Assembly (NCBI RefSeq): GCF_039555335.1
Contig: NC_092640.1
Coordinates: 32,667,887-32,731,886 of the forward strand
Origin: Amphiura filiformis
Lineage: Eukaryota > Echinodermata > Ophiuroidea > Amphilepidida > Amphiuridae
DNA: 64,000 nt
Direction: 5' to 3'
Under the pieces are notes generated by a model. It was not told the origin of the DNA, did no database searches, and saw only the letters and a program-made list of their open reading frames with translations. Shown piece by piece: positions 22,140-33,545 of this stretch. The first letter of the stretch is position 1; the number at the start of each line of letters is the position of its first letter. The translations under genes and the position numbers were made by a program.

Positions 22140-24740
22140 ACCATTTTGACATAAAAACCTGTTTTAGACTTTTTTGAAAAAATGCTTCCTTCATCCTTAA
22201 AAAAGTGGTTTTAAATGTTCAGTTTCCCATACTTTTGTACACGAGAGACATTCTTCAAAGTTTTATTTTGGCCTAATAACATGGCCTACATGACTGAAAT
22301 TGATATAATGCGCAATATAAAAACAATGATGCATCTAATTTTTAACCACCCCCTTCGGGTATGTGGGAGGGGGACCACATGGCGGGGGTACTAATGTACA
22401 TGAAGAATACATTGTATGATAATAGTAATTTGTTAAACAATAAACATACAGAGTGATGTCACTACAAATTGGGACTAAAATAATAGGCATATCCCAAGGG
22501 AAAATGTTGACTGTACCTACCAAGTTTCATGTCCATAGGCCTGTAAGAGTTTTTACTAATTTGACCTCAAATGACCCCTGGATGACCTCAGGTGACCTTG
22601 AAATGACCCTACAAAATTGGGCTCTAAATGTTGACTGTACCCACCAATTTCAAAAGAGACCACTTTTGACATAAAAACATGTTTTAGACTTTTTTGAAAA
22701 GATGCTTCCTTCATCCTAAAAAGGTGGTTTTAAATGTTCAGTTTCCCATACTTTTATACACGAGAGACATTCTTCAAAGTTTTATTTTGGCCTAATAACA
22801 TGGCCTACATGACTGAAATGAATCTATTTAATGCGCAATATAAAAACAATGATTCCTCACATTTTTGACCCCCCCTTTGGGTATGTGGGAGGGGGCCACA
22901 TGGCGGGGGGGGGTACTAATGCGCATGAAGAACACATTGTTTGATAAGAGTAATATGTTAAACATGCAGAGTGATGTCACTACAAATTGGGACTAAAATA
23001 GTAGGCCTATCCCAAGGGAAAATGTTGACTGTACCTACCAAGTTTCATGTCCATATAAGAGTTTTTACTAATTTGACCTCAAATGACCCCTGGATGACCT
23101 CAGGTGACCCTCCAAAATTAGGCTCTAAATGTTGACTGTACCCACCAATTTCAAAAGAGACCACTTTTGACATAAAAACATGTTTTAGACTTTTTTGAAA
23201 AGATGCTTCCTTCATCCTAAAAAGGTGGTTTTAAATGTTCAGTTTCCCATACTTTTATACACGAGAGACATTCTTCAAAGTTTTATTTTGGCCTAATAAC
23301 ATGGCCTACATGACTGAAATGAATATATATAATGCGCAATATAAAAACAATGATTCCTCACATTTTTGACCCCCCTTTGGGTATGTGGGAGGGGGCCACA
23401 TGGCGGGGGGGGACTAATGCGCATGAAGAACACATTGTTTGATAAGAGTAATATGTTAAACATGTAGAGTGATGTCACTACAAATTGGGACTAAAATAGT
23501 AGGCCTATCCCAAGGGAAAATGTTGACTGTACCTACCAAGTTTCATGTCCAAGAGATTTTACTAATTTGACCTCAAATGACCCCTGGATGACCTCAGGTG
23601 ACCCTCCAAAATTAGGCTCTAAATGTTGACTGTACCCACCAATTTCAAAAGAGACCATTTTTGACATAAAAACATGTTTTAGACTTTTTTTGAAAAAATG
23701 CTACCTTCATCCTAAAATGGTGGTTTTAAATGTTCAGTTTCCCATACTTTTTTACACGAGAGACATTCTTCAAAGTTTTATTTTGGCCTAATAACATGGC
23801 CTACATGACTGAAATTGATATATATAATGCGCAATATAAAAACAATGATCCATCTAATTTTTGATAACCCCCCTTCGGGTATGTGGGAGGGGACCACATG
23901 ATGGCGGAGGGGGGGGTACTAATTAGAGGTTAATAACTGCGCATCGGTTATTTGGAGGGCATTGTGAAAAATCTAAACATTTTGCCTTTGGAACCGAGGA
24001 ATATCCCGAGGGCGCAGCCCCGAGGATATTCGAGGTCCAAAGCAAAATGTTTAGATTTTTCACAATGCCCGACATATCTTCGATGCAAAGTTATTAACCT
24101 CATTCATAACTTTCGTCACTTTGATCTTTTAACTTTACAAAATAACACAAAATTTTCCTCAAAAGTTTGTAAAAATAAACAATTCTTACATCTTCCCTTT
24201 CCCAAAATCGATCAGGCTAAAACAAAACGGCCAATAACAAAAGTGCGTATCAGGATCTGTGCAAATATGGTAGCGGGCAATCCAAATACGGCAGCCAGCG
24301 CGCGCAGTTCGTTGGACGCACAATACGGCGCACGCAGAAGTCAATTGTGTGCGACATTGGAACAATTACGCATTTTGCGGTCAATTGTGAGATATTAATG
24401 ACCTCGATTTGCGTTCGCGTTTTCACAAATAATAAAATATGATTGGATCGCACGCATCGCGTTTATTAATGAGGTTATGAATGTGCATGAAGAATACATT
24501 GTATGATAAGAGTAATTTGTAAAATTCGGTATGTTAAACATACAGAGTGATGTCACTACAACTTGGGACTAAAATAGTAGGCCTATCCCAAGGGAAAATG
24601 TTGACTGTACCTACCAAGTTTCATGCCCATATAAGAGATTTTACTAATTTGACCTCAAATGACTCCTGGATGACCTCAGGTGACCTTGAAATGACCCTCC
24701 AAAATTGGGCTCTAAATGTTGCCTGTACCCACCAAATTTC
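22140..24740 (+). repeat. Tandem array of four 490-520 bp units
   Basis: ACATGTTTTAGACTTTTTTG recurs at about 22151, 22679, 23179 and 23672. Each unit then has CACGAGAGACATTCTTCAAA, a G-rich patch after GGGTATGTGGGAGGG, GTGATGTCACTACAA, and one TGACC-rich monomer (TTGACCTCAAATGACCCCTG). The fourth unit is split by a 556-bp insertion (23924-24479). After it the array passes into the simple 108-bp satellite. Confidence 0.9.
23924..24479. mobile_element. Compound inverted-repeat element inserted in the array (copy A)
   Basis: Uninterrupted units read GGTACTAATGTACATGAAG-like sequence. Here the same string is split after ACTAAT and resumes at AATGTGCATGAAG, so the insertion is defined to a few bases, with AAT repeated at both sides. 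Inside, GGGCATTGTGAAAAATCTAA and its inverse form a stem at 23955-24070. A GC-rich segment with GCAGCCAGCGCGC follows. The same element is at 55540-56044 in the opposite direction. Confidence 0.85.
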
Positions 24741-25295
24741 ATGCCCATACAACAGTTTTTACTAATTTGACCTCATACCCCTGGTGATCCCGAAATGACC
24801 TTTCAAAACTTGACTATATACCCATCAAGTTTCATGCCCATCCGACAGTTTTTACTAATTTGACCTCAGATGACCTCTGGTGACCCCGAAATGACCTTCC
24901 CAAAATTTGGCTATAAATGTTGACTGCACCTACCAAGTTTCATGCCCATATGACAGTTTTTACGAATTTGACCTCAGATGACCCTTGGTGACCCTGAAAT
25001 GACCTTCCAAAAATTTGACTCCAATGTTGACTGTATCCACCAAGTTTCACGCCCATCCAATAGTTTTACTAACTTGACCTGAGATGACCTCTAGTGACGC
25101 CGAAAATACCTTCCCAAAATTTGGCTATAAATGTTGACTGTACCCACCAAGTTTCAAGACCAAATGGCAGGTTTTACTCATTTGACCTCAGATGACCCCT
25201 GGTGACCCCGAAATGACCTTCCAAAAATTTGACTCCAAATGTTGACTCTACCTACCAAGTTTATTGCCCATAGGCCTACGACAGTTGTTACTAAT
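24741..25295 (+). repeat. Satellite array, unit about 108-115 bp (locus 1)
   Basis: About five to six units contain GTTGACTGTACCCACCAAGT, TTTCATGCCCAT and TTTGACCTCAGATGACCCCT-like segments. The same monomer forms arrays at 33030-33545 (inverse) and 38606-39765. Confidence 0.9.
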
Positions 25296-25930
25296 TTCCG
25301 AAAGCAGCCATCGATCGGGTCAAATAATTGATCTTTGTAACTTTTTTCTGATTAGAAAGTGATTTCCTGTTGTCATTGATCCCTTGCCATTCCTTTTGAT
25401 TTCTCTCAAAATTTAGCTCATGTTTAATATTGCACAAGAAACTTTGCAACCAATGATTTCTGAAACCACTAATTTCAGTCACATTTGAATTCAATAATTA
25501 TTATGTACATTATTTATGTTCATTATCTAACATTATTTGAACTTTTCTATTACTGCCACCCCCCCGCCTTTGTTCATTCATAACTGTGACGACCTTGAGA
25601 GTTGAGACCATCCAATCAGAACAGATCAGAATCGATCAATACGCCGAAAGGTCATGACCTCCTGGTTGTAAACAAGCAAGCTACAGTCTAAAATCATGGC
25701 GAGATCGGGTCCATCGACGTAACATAGATCAAATAAACCGTGGTCTTGAATTTCTTAAGAAGGCCTGGCCTAGCCTAGCTCGAGATACTCGAGCTAAAAT
25801 ACAGGTTTACATTTACTATCTTACATTATCTTGCTGTATTTGAGCTAGAGCTCCAAACGACAAGCTTCCGGGTTTTTGGAGAACAATACTGTTACGTAAG
25901 ATGAAGAAGAAACCCCCATATCAAAATATA
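25296..25930. other. Intergenic, no gene recognised
   Basis: No long frame. The short string AAATCATGGCGAGATCGGG at 25692 looks like a start-codon context but stops after nine codons. Confidence 0.4.
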
Positions 25931-25933
25931 ATA

Positions 25934-26936
25934 GGTATCGGGATAGTCTCTGATACTAATACCGGAATAGTACCCGCTACCTAGTGGGATATTAGTATCG
26001 GTATAGTATCCGGATATGTTTCACATGCAAATTTTTTGTCCATATATGGACATATAGTATCGGGATAGTATCCGATACTGTTACTGGGAGACACTGATAA
26101 ATAGTATCGGAATAGTGCCCGATACTAGTATCGGGATAGTACCTGATACTAGTATCGGGATAGTATCTGATACTATTTGTTTCGCATGTAAATTGTTTTG
26201 CCCAAATATGGTCATAGAGATATGTCCAGAGATTTACATGGTATATGAACAAGGTCACTGGAAAATTTCAAATGATTATAGTTGTACATACATTAAATGT
26301 GAAATGTGTAGCAATTGATTATATTGTACATACATGCAGCATTGAAATTTGTGGCAAAAAGCAATTGAAAATGTACATTATGAATGCTACATTGCATGCT
26401 AAAAACATATAATATACACATTCACATTTATGGCATGCATCAGCTGATGCATTGAGCACCATGTTGTCTTGGGTGCAGAATTCAACATACTCCGTGGTTT
26501 GATATAGCCTACATTGCACGATGTTCTTAAGCTTAAACTAAATTTAGATAAAATAAAAAGTTCTGTTCAAAAACTGTCACCCAATACAATCATACCTGTA
26601 TTGTGAAGCCCAGAAATAGAACACACTGTACAATTCTTTGTACAACAGTATATATTATCCTTTGAATCAGAGGAACTCATTCCTTGACTGTATAGCAATT
26701 TGGCTCCAAGCCGATATGGCAGTTATTCTAATTAGTCATGTGACATGGATTGGCGCCAGCTGAAAGCGGGTACTATTCGATACTATAGTATCAGATACTA
26801 GTATCGGGATAGTATCGAATAGTACCACTATACCGATACTAGTATCCAACTAGTATCTGCTAGCAGATACTTTCGGATAGCTCCAGAATACCTACCGGAT
26901 ACTATCCCGTATAGTAGCCGGAACTATACCGATACC
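25934..26936. mobile_element. Putative element built of GGTATCGG/ATAGTATC motifs
   Basis: Both ends carry clusters of GGTATCGG, GATACTAGTATCGGGATAGT and inverses (25934-26180 and 26765-26936), pointing inward like subterminal repeats. The last bases CCGATACC are the inverse of the first GGTATCGG. The middle is unrelated AT-rich DNA. No clear target duplication. Confidence 0.6.
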
Positions 26937-28240
26937 TTTTCTTTTTGCTATGGGCCCGCCTCGGAGCCCGCCCTACTCATTATTTCATTGTACTTATTGC
27001 AATTTGCCTCCACACATTACGTAATCAACAGAAAGCTTTTGTGAGGATTAGTGAGTGGATAAGAAATTGACAGTGGAGGGTACGAAGGACACGCCGATTG
27101 TTAGTTGTCAATCATGAATTGCCATAACGTATTAATATTTTACTGCATGGCATTCCGCAAACACCAAGACAAATTATGCCGTATTTTTCCCAAGATCATC
27201 TCATATGAAGTAAGCTGAATGCGATCTGTACTTTTGTAACATTCCGATCGCTTTTGATCACCTATTATCATGATTATCGGCGAATTTGCTTGAAAACACC
27301 TGAGTTCATGTTGTGTAAACATAATTAGCATAGACACAAATGAAATTACGATGCAATACAATGCAATTTGAATGCGCAGCAGATCTATAGAAATAACGTT
27401 GCCCGGTTTTATGCAGAATTAGACCCTGTCTGCCTGGCCTAAAAACAAAGTTAATTTTCAGAAGAAAACATATCAATCTTTGATATTCTAAAGTATAAAA
27501 TTGTTGTGCAAAGTGGAACATCATTTATTTAGACTGTTTTTTCTATGTAAAAATACGAAAATTATTCAATTTTGCGAAGAGAGGTAAAATAAAGTTCATT
27601 GAAAATATAATTTTTCCTCTGAATCATGTCCACAATATGATTAAATTGACTGTTTTTAACTAATTTATATTCTAACAAAACTACAAAGAGTGTGATGAAA
27701 TACGAACATTTTGCATGACTACATGACCGGGTACATGACTTTCGGTCCCGCTTTCAGTCCGTGTTTTGCACAAAAATGGAGGTCACAAAAATATGTGCAC
27801 TTGCGCAAGGAAAAAAAATCCACTAGGAAATTGATTTACCCGATTCATTAGTTCAGATTTATTCAAGATTCAGACATGTTCTTGGCCATTTTTTGGCATT
27901 CCTCAACTATTTCTTTATTTAAATTGTAAAAAAATAGTTAAGAAAAGTTATGAAATCGTAAATATCTGAATCTGAACTGAATCCTGAGAAATTAACCTCC
28001 GTTGGTTTCCGTCACTTTCGCGCATCTTAAATTACACAGACCAAAATAATCTCTAGCACACACGGGGTACCACAAAACAACTCGTTCATCGTGGCTTTTT
28101 TAGCAAAAAATCATCTTTTATCGACAGTATTTGAAATCTACCTGGAGTGGAATCGATTAAAAAATAAATAAGCAACATTTAGAAACAAATTTCAAGACAT
28201 CATATCACTCAGACAAACATCCTTAGCATAAAAACCAACA
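26937..28240. other. Intergenic, no gene recognised
   Basis: No coding or strong repeat signal. A weak inverted pair, TTCAGATTTATTCAAGATTC and TGAATCTGAACTGAATCCTG-like sequence, lies at 27852 and 27965. Confidence 0.4.
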
Positions 28241-28294
28241 CCCGAATTAGCCCTCTAATGCTTTCTATGACGTAGGCATAGCTCCGCTCAGAGC

Positions 28295-28340
28295 CAAAAA
28301 CCGGAAGTTACAATGGCGATTGGGCTTATTGCAAGGTATT
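28295..28340 (+). promoter_or_regulatory. Possible ETS-type site with start codon and splice donor
   Basis: AACCGGAAGTTACAATGGCG contains an ETS core (CCGGAAGT) eight bases before an ATG in good context. The frame ATG GCG ATT GGG CTT ATT GCA AG runs into GTATTT, a usable donor. This resembles a very short first coding exon, but no later exon is identified, so it may be chance. Confidence 0.2.
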
Positions 28341-28488
28341 TACACTTACTCTACATAAAACAATTCCCACAATATTCATATCGATAGTGTTTATCATTGT
28401 TGTTAAATCTGACGTGGTTTACAAAGATACTGATGGGCAAAACATCTAATACTAACATGAAACAGGTTCTCTTCAGTGTGAGTTGTAA

Positions 28489-28741
28489 GGGACCGTTCAC
28501 AAATACTTGTTAGGGGGTCTGATGCCAAACAAAATCATCGCAAAACATTTTTGCCCCCCCCTTTTCAGATCTCATAAATTTCAGGGACCCCCTTTTTGAC
28601 ATGAAAATTATGGGTGAACCCCATAGAAAAGCATATATAAACTGAATTTTCCCAGGAAAATTTGAATTTGTGGTCATTTTAAGAGCCCCCCCTAGGAGGG
28701 TAAAAAAATCCAGGCCCCAACAAGTGTTTGTGAACGGTCCC
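28489..28741. mobile_element. Harbinger-like MITE with TAA duplication
   Basis: 253 bp. It begins GGGACCGTTCACAAATACTT and ends with the near-exact inverse. TAA flanks both ends (28486-28488 and 28742-28744). The termini match the 6470-7689 element. C-rich patches follow each end. No coding capacity. Confidence 0.9.
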
Positions 28742-29699
28742 TAAAGCAAGAACACTTGTCAGCACACATTACGTTTCACTACCTGAAGAGAATTGATCAA
28801 AAATTGAATTCCCTCCTGAGGTTGGTATCTGTCAATGAGCTGGTTGACCACATCATGATCACCAGGCTGTCATTATAGCCAGAGGCAGTATATGGCACTG
28901 TAGGAATTTCCACTGTAGGAATTTGTAGGAATCCTCTTATTCTGTGGAGAATTAAATGGAAGTACGTTCATTATGTTTACTTAAAAGATACGCGAATGGG
29001 CCTACATCCCTTCTGGGTTCGATTCTTCTTGATCTGGAGAAACACACTTGATCGAAAATCGTTCAGACAACATTCTTTTAGTTACGACTGTCGAGATACC
29101 ACTCTTTTATTTCGATGGGCATTCAAGATCGATGTGCAAATCATCCTGGCCCGTGCCTTAATGTTTAATAAGACGAGTTCTCAGTGTTACTTCTTCTGCC
29201 TAAGGAAAATCATGCCATATTGAAACCTGTTAACATCTACATAGTTAACTATCAGCTTCAACTACCAACTCACTTCTTAGCGATGGTGTTAGCTCACTCC
29301 CTGTTGAATAGCTACACACGACCCCGACTCTACTGTCTGTGTATCCTACTTTAGAATGGCATATTTTCTAAGGAGAGGGCAGTACCACTGAAAGCACGTG
29401 GCCTTAGCTAGTAGAGGTTAAGGGTAATAATTGTTGACACATCATTTTCCTGAATCTGAACTATGTATAAACTGTCTATCCAGGTACTTCTTATATGAAG
29501 GATTATTACAGCACACATGGGTCAATGAGTAAAAATCAGGATGGTACTTTTGCCTGAGGCAATTTGTGCTTAAATGTTGATCCCTCACTACAAGAGTTAT
29601 TACCATCGATTTGGTTGAAAAGGGAGGTGAGACATGATCAATTCTCTGCAGGTAACATAAGGTACTGACAGTACTCAGTCACACTAATAGGGTTTCTCT
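28742..29699. other. Intergenic downstream of the first zinc-finger gene
   Basis: A 75-codon frame at 28996-29223 has balanced composition (MGLHPFWVRFF...) but no known domain. I leave it uncalled. No clear poly(A) signal was identified for the minus-strand gene. Confidence 0.35.
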
Positions 29700-29782
29700 T
29701 CACAAAGTTCTAATGCCTTTTAAGATTACTGTTCTAGTTCTCACATGCACTGCAAGTGCTATACTTTGGTATGAGTTCTGTT

Positions 29783-29925
29783 CATCAAAATGGTTCACAA
29801 GGACAATTTTTCTAGCAAAACATTTCTGACAGTACTCACATTGAAAGGGGTTCTCTTTAGTCTGTGTTCTGATGTGGAGCACAAGGATATACTTTCTGTC
29901 ACCAAAACATTTCTGACAGTACTCA
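29783..29925 (-). pseudogene. Frameshifted finger remnants after ZNF-1
   Basis: Just past the ZNF-1 stop, another frame reads KCEYCQKCFGDRKYILVLH and QCEYCQKCFARKIVLVNH. These are two more fingers put out of frame by loss of about 8 bases in the linker. The second has lost its final histidine context. Confidence 0.8.
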
Positions 29926-31086
29926 CACTTTTTCTTTGGAATGAGTTCTGATATGCCTTTTAAGATCACTGTTCTGAGTAAAACATTTCTGACAGTATCC
30001 ACAATGAAATTGTTTCTCTTTGGTATGAGTTCTGTTATGGGTCACAAGGCCATTTTTTCTAGCAAAACTTTTATGACAGTACTCACACTGAAAGGGTTTC
30101 TCTTTGGTATGAGTTCTGATGTGGAGCATAAGGTTTCTTTTGTCACCAAAACATTTCTGACAGTACTTACACTTATAGGGTTTTTCTTTGGTATGAGTTC
30201 TGATATGCCTTTTAAGATCATTGTTCTGACTAAAACATTTCTGACAGTATTCACACTGAAAGGGTTTCTCTTTGGTATGAGTTCTGATATGGGTGACAAG
30301 GCCATTTTGTCTAGCAAAACATTTCTGACAGTACTCACACTGATAGGGTTTCTCTTTAGTGTGAGTTCTAGTGTGGCGCACAAGGCCACTTCTGTCACCA
30401 AAACATTTCTGACAGTACTCACACTGAAAGGGTTTCTCTTTGGTATGAGTTCTAATGTGGAGCATAAGGCAACTACTGTCACCAAAACATTTCTGACAGT
30501 ACTTACACTTGTAGGGTTTTTCTTTGGTATGAGTTCTGATATGCCTTTTAAGATCGAAATTGTGACTAAAAGATTTCTGACAGTACTCACACTGAAAGGG
30601 TTTCTCTTGGGTGTGAGTTTTGATATGCCTTTTAAGATTAGATTTCACATTAAAACATTTCTGACAGTACTCACACTGAAAGTGTTTCTCCTTGGTGTGA
30701 GTTCTGATATGGATCAAAAGGGCATTTTTTCTAGCAAAACATTTCTGACAGTACTCACACCGAAAGGGTTTCTCGTTCGTATGATTTCTTGTGTGTCTCA
30801 CTAGATTAATTTTTTGCGTGAAACATTTCTGGCAGTACTCACAGTGATAAGGCTTTTCTTTGATGGCCAAACTGTTATTACATTGGTACCATAGCTTCCC
30901 ATGGCTATTCAAATGTATTTCCAGATTGTTTTTTGACAAACGTTTCTGACAAAGTTCACTTTTGTATCTAAGAGCTCGCACATATTTAATAAGATGTCTG
31001 TTTATATGGGTTTTCAATTTGTCCAAAGAATAATGCTCGATTCTACAAAATACACAAATAAATGGCTTCAAACGTTTGATTACCAT
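29926..31086 (-). CDS. C2H2 zinc-finger protein 1 of cluster (ZNF-1), 387 aa
   Basis: Likely a nuclear DNA-binding protein. The N-terminal module (residues 1-80) has a C-x2-C-x12-H-x3-H finger (CVFC to HINRH) followed by LIKYVRALRY and a degenerate second finger. Eleven array fingers follow from about residue 82, each 28 residues with the pattern C-x2-C-x12-H-x3-H and helix cores TQKINLVRH, ARKNALLIH, NVKSNLKRH, SHNFDLKRH, GDSSCLMLH, GDRSGLVRH, ARQNGLVTH, SQNNDLKRH, GDKRNLMLH, ARKNGLVTH and TQNSDLKRH. Linkers are mostly TKEKPF/Y rather than the usual TGEKP. The first ATG at 31086 opens the conserved module. The frame ends in a linker (SKEKV, stop) and finger remnants follow in another frame. 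No KRAB, BTB, SCAN or ZAD domain is visible. Its DNA target is unknown. Confidence 0.85.
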
Positions 31087-31330
31087 CCTGTTGCTGTCTA
31101 TATATATTATATATTTATATGGAACTTTAGATTAACCCAACAAAATTCAAAGATCTTGAATAAGTAACTGTGTGCACATAAAACCCACCATATGGAAGTT
31201 AATTCTAGCTGAGTTGCCCTTCAATGGAACTGGAATCTTTGTGCTGTTCAAACCGCACTGGCTTCTGTCTTTGTTCTGTTCAATCCTCACTGGCTTCTGT
31301 CTTTATTCTGTTTCTACTTTTAGTTGTTTA
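31087..31330 (-). promoter_or_regulatory. Diverged upstream leader block of ZNF-1
   Basis: Contains CTTTAGATTAACCC, AACTGTGTGCACATAAAACC and CACTGGCTTCTGTCT in the same order as the leaders of the other copies. The candidate exon itself is rearranged: CACTGGCTTCTGTCTTT is duplicated at about 31257 and 31288. Confidence 0.55.
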
Positions 31331-31443
31331 TACTTATAGTTGTTTCTAATTGAAGATATACATCAGTGGATCAACAAACCTGAAATGTCAAAACAAATAA
31401 TGTTTGTTATTATTGCTGATTGCATTCAAAGCAGATTGCATTA

Positions 31444-31865
31444 GGGGCTGTGCAATAATTATGAGCCCCGGGGTAAAATTTCAAACGGCTCGCCAAAAAT
31501 CGCTTGCCCCCCCCTCTCAACCCGCAAAAATCGCTTGCCCCCCCCCTCTCGGCCTGCCAAAAATTCTTTGCCCCCCCCCCTTGCACATGCCAAATTTTTA
31601 GGATCCCAATTTTCAAACCTTAAATGGTCTAGATAGATGTTGCGAGCGCAGCGAGCAGGAAAATTTCCATATTTAAGCGTTTCCGTGCTGTTTTCCTAAG
31701 CCTTTTTAGAGCGTTTTATATAAAAGGCGCCCCATGAATGGGTGCCAAAATCGTTTGCCCCCCTCTCTGCTTGCCAAAAATTGCTTGCCCCCCCTTTTGG
31801 CTCGCCAAAATTTCTTGCCCCCCCAATTTTACCCCTCCCCAGGGCTCATAATTATTGCACAGCCC
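31444..31865. mobile_element. Harbinger-like MITE with TTA duplication
   Basis: 422 bp. The left end GGGGCTGTGCAATAATTATG and the right end are inverse over about 24 bases. TTA flanks both sides (31441-31443, 31866-31868). Inside are repeated CAAAAATCGCTTGCCCCCCC-like units and the GCGAGCGCAGCGAGCAGG motif shared with 4833. Confidence 0.9.
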
Positions 31866-31868
31866 TTA

Positions 31869-32140
31869 GAACAGTATTGTTTTATTTTATACATGTCACG
31901 TTGGATAAAGAAAGGTTTGTATATTGACTTTTTCCGAACGAGTATTTGAGCCATTTGAGCCTGTTCAATGTAAGGGGTTAAAATATTTACCAGACAAGCA
32001 TGGATAGACTGCCTGAGGGCATGATTGTTTGCATGGTGCTGTCACAGACATCACATCGAACACTAGTAAATATTTGTATCCTATTTAATTTTTACTTATT
32101 TTCACTTCACTCCATAAATTTTCCTCATGTGAATATATAC
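31869..32140. other. Intergenic, no gene recognised
   Basis: AT-rich spacer between the MITE and the repeat that precedes the inverted zinc-finger copy. Confidence 0.4.
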
Positions 32141-32272
32141 AAGGCGGTTCTCAAACCACGAGTCTCAACTGCTTTCGTGAGCACCTGCTTTTGCAATTAC
32201 TTTTGAGAGAAGTAAATGAATTCTGCCGTTCTCAGCTGGGCACGATTACCTGGCTGATGGTGACTGTCAGAA
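32141..32272 (+). repeat. Repeat shared with 38482-38612
   Basis: CAAACCACGAGTCTCAACTG through CTGGGCACGATTACCTGGC matches 38482-38612 almost base for base. In one place it abuts the inverted zinc-finger copy, in the other a satellite array, so its end is a recurrent junction. Confidence 0.8.
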
Positions 32273-32740
32273 AAGTTTGTCCAAAAACAATCTGGAAAGA
32301 CATTTGAATAGCCATGGGAAGCTATGGTACCAATGTAATAACGGTTTGGCCATCAAAGAAAAGCCTTATCACTGTGAGTACTGCAAGAAATGTTTCAGGC
32401 AAAACATTAATCTAGTGAGACACATCAGAAGTCATATGAACGAGAAACCCTTTCGGTGTGAGTACTGTCAGAAATGTTTTGCTAGAAAAAATGCCCTTTT
32501 GATCCATATCAGAACTCACACCAAGGAAAAACACTTTCAGTGTCAGTACTGTCAGAAATGTTTTAGTGTGATATCTAATCTTTAAAGGCATATCAAAACT
32601 CACATCAAAGATAAACCATTTCAGTGTGAGTACTGTCAGAAATCTTTAAGTCACAATTTTCGATCTTTAAAGGCATATCAGAACTCATACCAAAGAAAAA
32701 CCCTATAAGTGTAAGTTCTGTCAGAAATGTTTTGAAGTTT
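32264..32740 (+). pseudogene. Inverted partial copy of ZNF-1 (plus strand)
   Basis: LSKNNLERHLNSHGKLWYQ to [19 protein letters not shown] matches ZNF-1 residues from about 49 to 138 with few changes. It begins in the degenerate second finger, so it lacks the start codon and first finger. The frame is broken by TAA at 32583-32585 inside finger 3, then by frameshifts in the fourth finger. An AATAAA-like string follows at about 32751. It is a dead copy, opposite in direction to every other gene of the cluster. Confidence 0.85.
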
Positions 32741-33029
32741 TATTTCTTGCAATAAACATTGAAAATTAAAGTTTGAATATGAATGGCCTATTATTTAAAG
32801 TGTGTTTCCATACACTCCTGTACACAGGGGTGAGGAGGGGGTCACATGAATATAAAGGAGCCACACACGCTGCTTAATAAAAGCAGCATAAATGGGTCAG
32901 CATCAGGGTTGAGGGGTCTGTTGGCTACATGGACATTAAGAGGTCAAATTTTGGGTATATATTGACACTTAGGGTCTCCTTTTAACCTCATAAATCGTCC
33001 CTTAGGGATACATTTCGTGGTTACAGAGC
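32741..33029. other. Intergenic, no gene recognised
   Basis: No coding signal. From about 32900 it begins to resemble diverged satellite monomers in inverse orientation (TGACACTTAGGGTCTCC). Confidence 0.4.
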
Positions 33030-33545
33030 ATTTATGTAAGAATTGTGTGAAATAACACGAGTGAAAATAATTTCAAAACAGGGGTCATCTGAGGTCAAAT
33101 TAATAAAAATTCTTATGGGCATGAAACTTGGTGAGTACAGTCTATATTTAAAGCTAACATTTTGGAAGGTCATTTTGGGTCATTTGGGGTCACCCAGGGG
33201 TCATCTAAGATCAAATTACTAAAAACTTGTATGGGCACAAAACTTGGTGGGTACAGTCAAGATTTAGAGTAAAATTTTTGGAGGGTCATTTCGGAGTCAT
33301 CCAAGGTCATATGAGGTCAAATTACTAAAACTGTCGTATGGTGAACAGTCAACATCTATAGTCAAATTTTTGGAAGGTCATTTTGGGGTTATCCAAGGTC
33401 ACCCGGGGTCATCTGAGGTCTAATTACTAAAAACTTTTACAATGAGCATGAAACTTGGTGGTTACAGTCAACATTTAGAGCCAAAATTTTGGAAGGTCAT
33501 TTTGGGGTCACCCAAGGTCATCTGAGGTCAAATTACTAAAAATTT
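33030..33545 (-). repeat. Satellite array, unit about 105-115 bp (locus 2, inverted)
   Basis: About four to five units with TCATCTGAGGTCAAATTACT, GGGCATGAAACTTGGTGG and GTACAGTCAACATTTA are the inverse of the monomers at 24741 and 38606. Some units carry GGTCATTTTGGGGTCA. Confidence 0.85.

Noticed and set aside
24741..25295. CRISPR-like array
   Set aside because: The repeat unit is continuous, with no unique spacers of constant length between short identical repeats, and the setting is eukaryotic. It is a satellite.
29941..30804. Long plus-strand frame of 287 codons opposite ZNF-1 (and similar ones opposite ZNF-2 to ZNF-5)
   Set aside because: These are antisense shadows of the zinc-finger repeats (KTFLTVLTLKGFLFGMSS is the antisense reading of the finger unit). 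Their period equals the finger period and the sense strand explains it fully.
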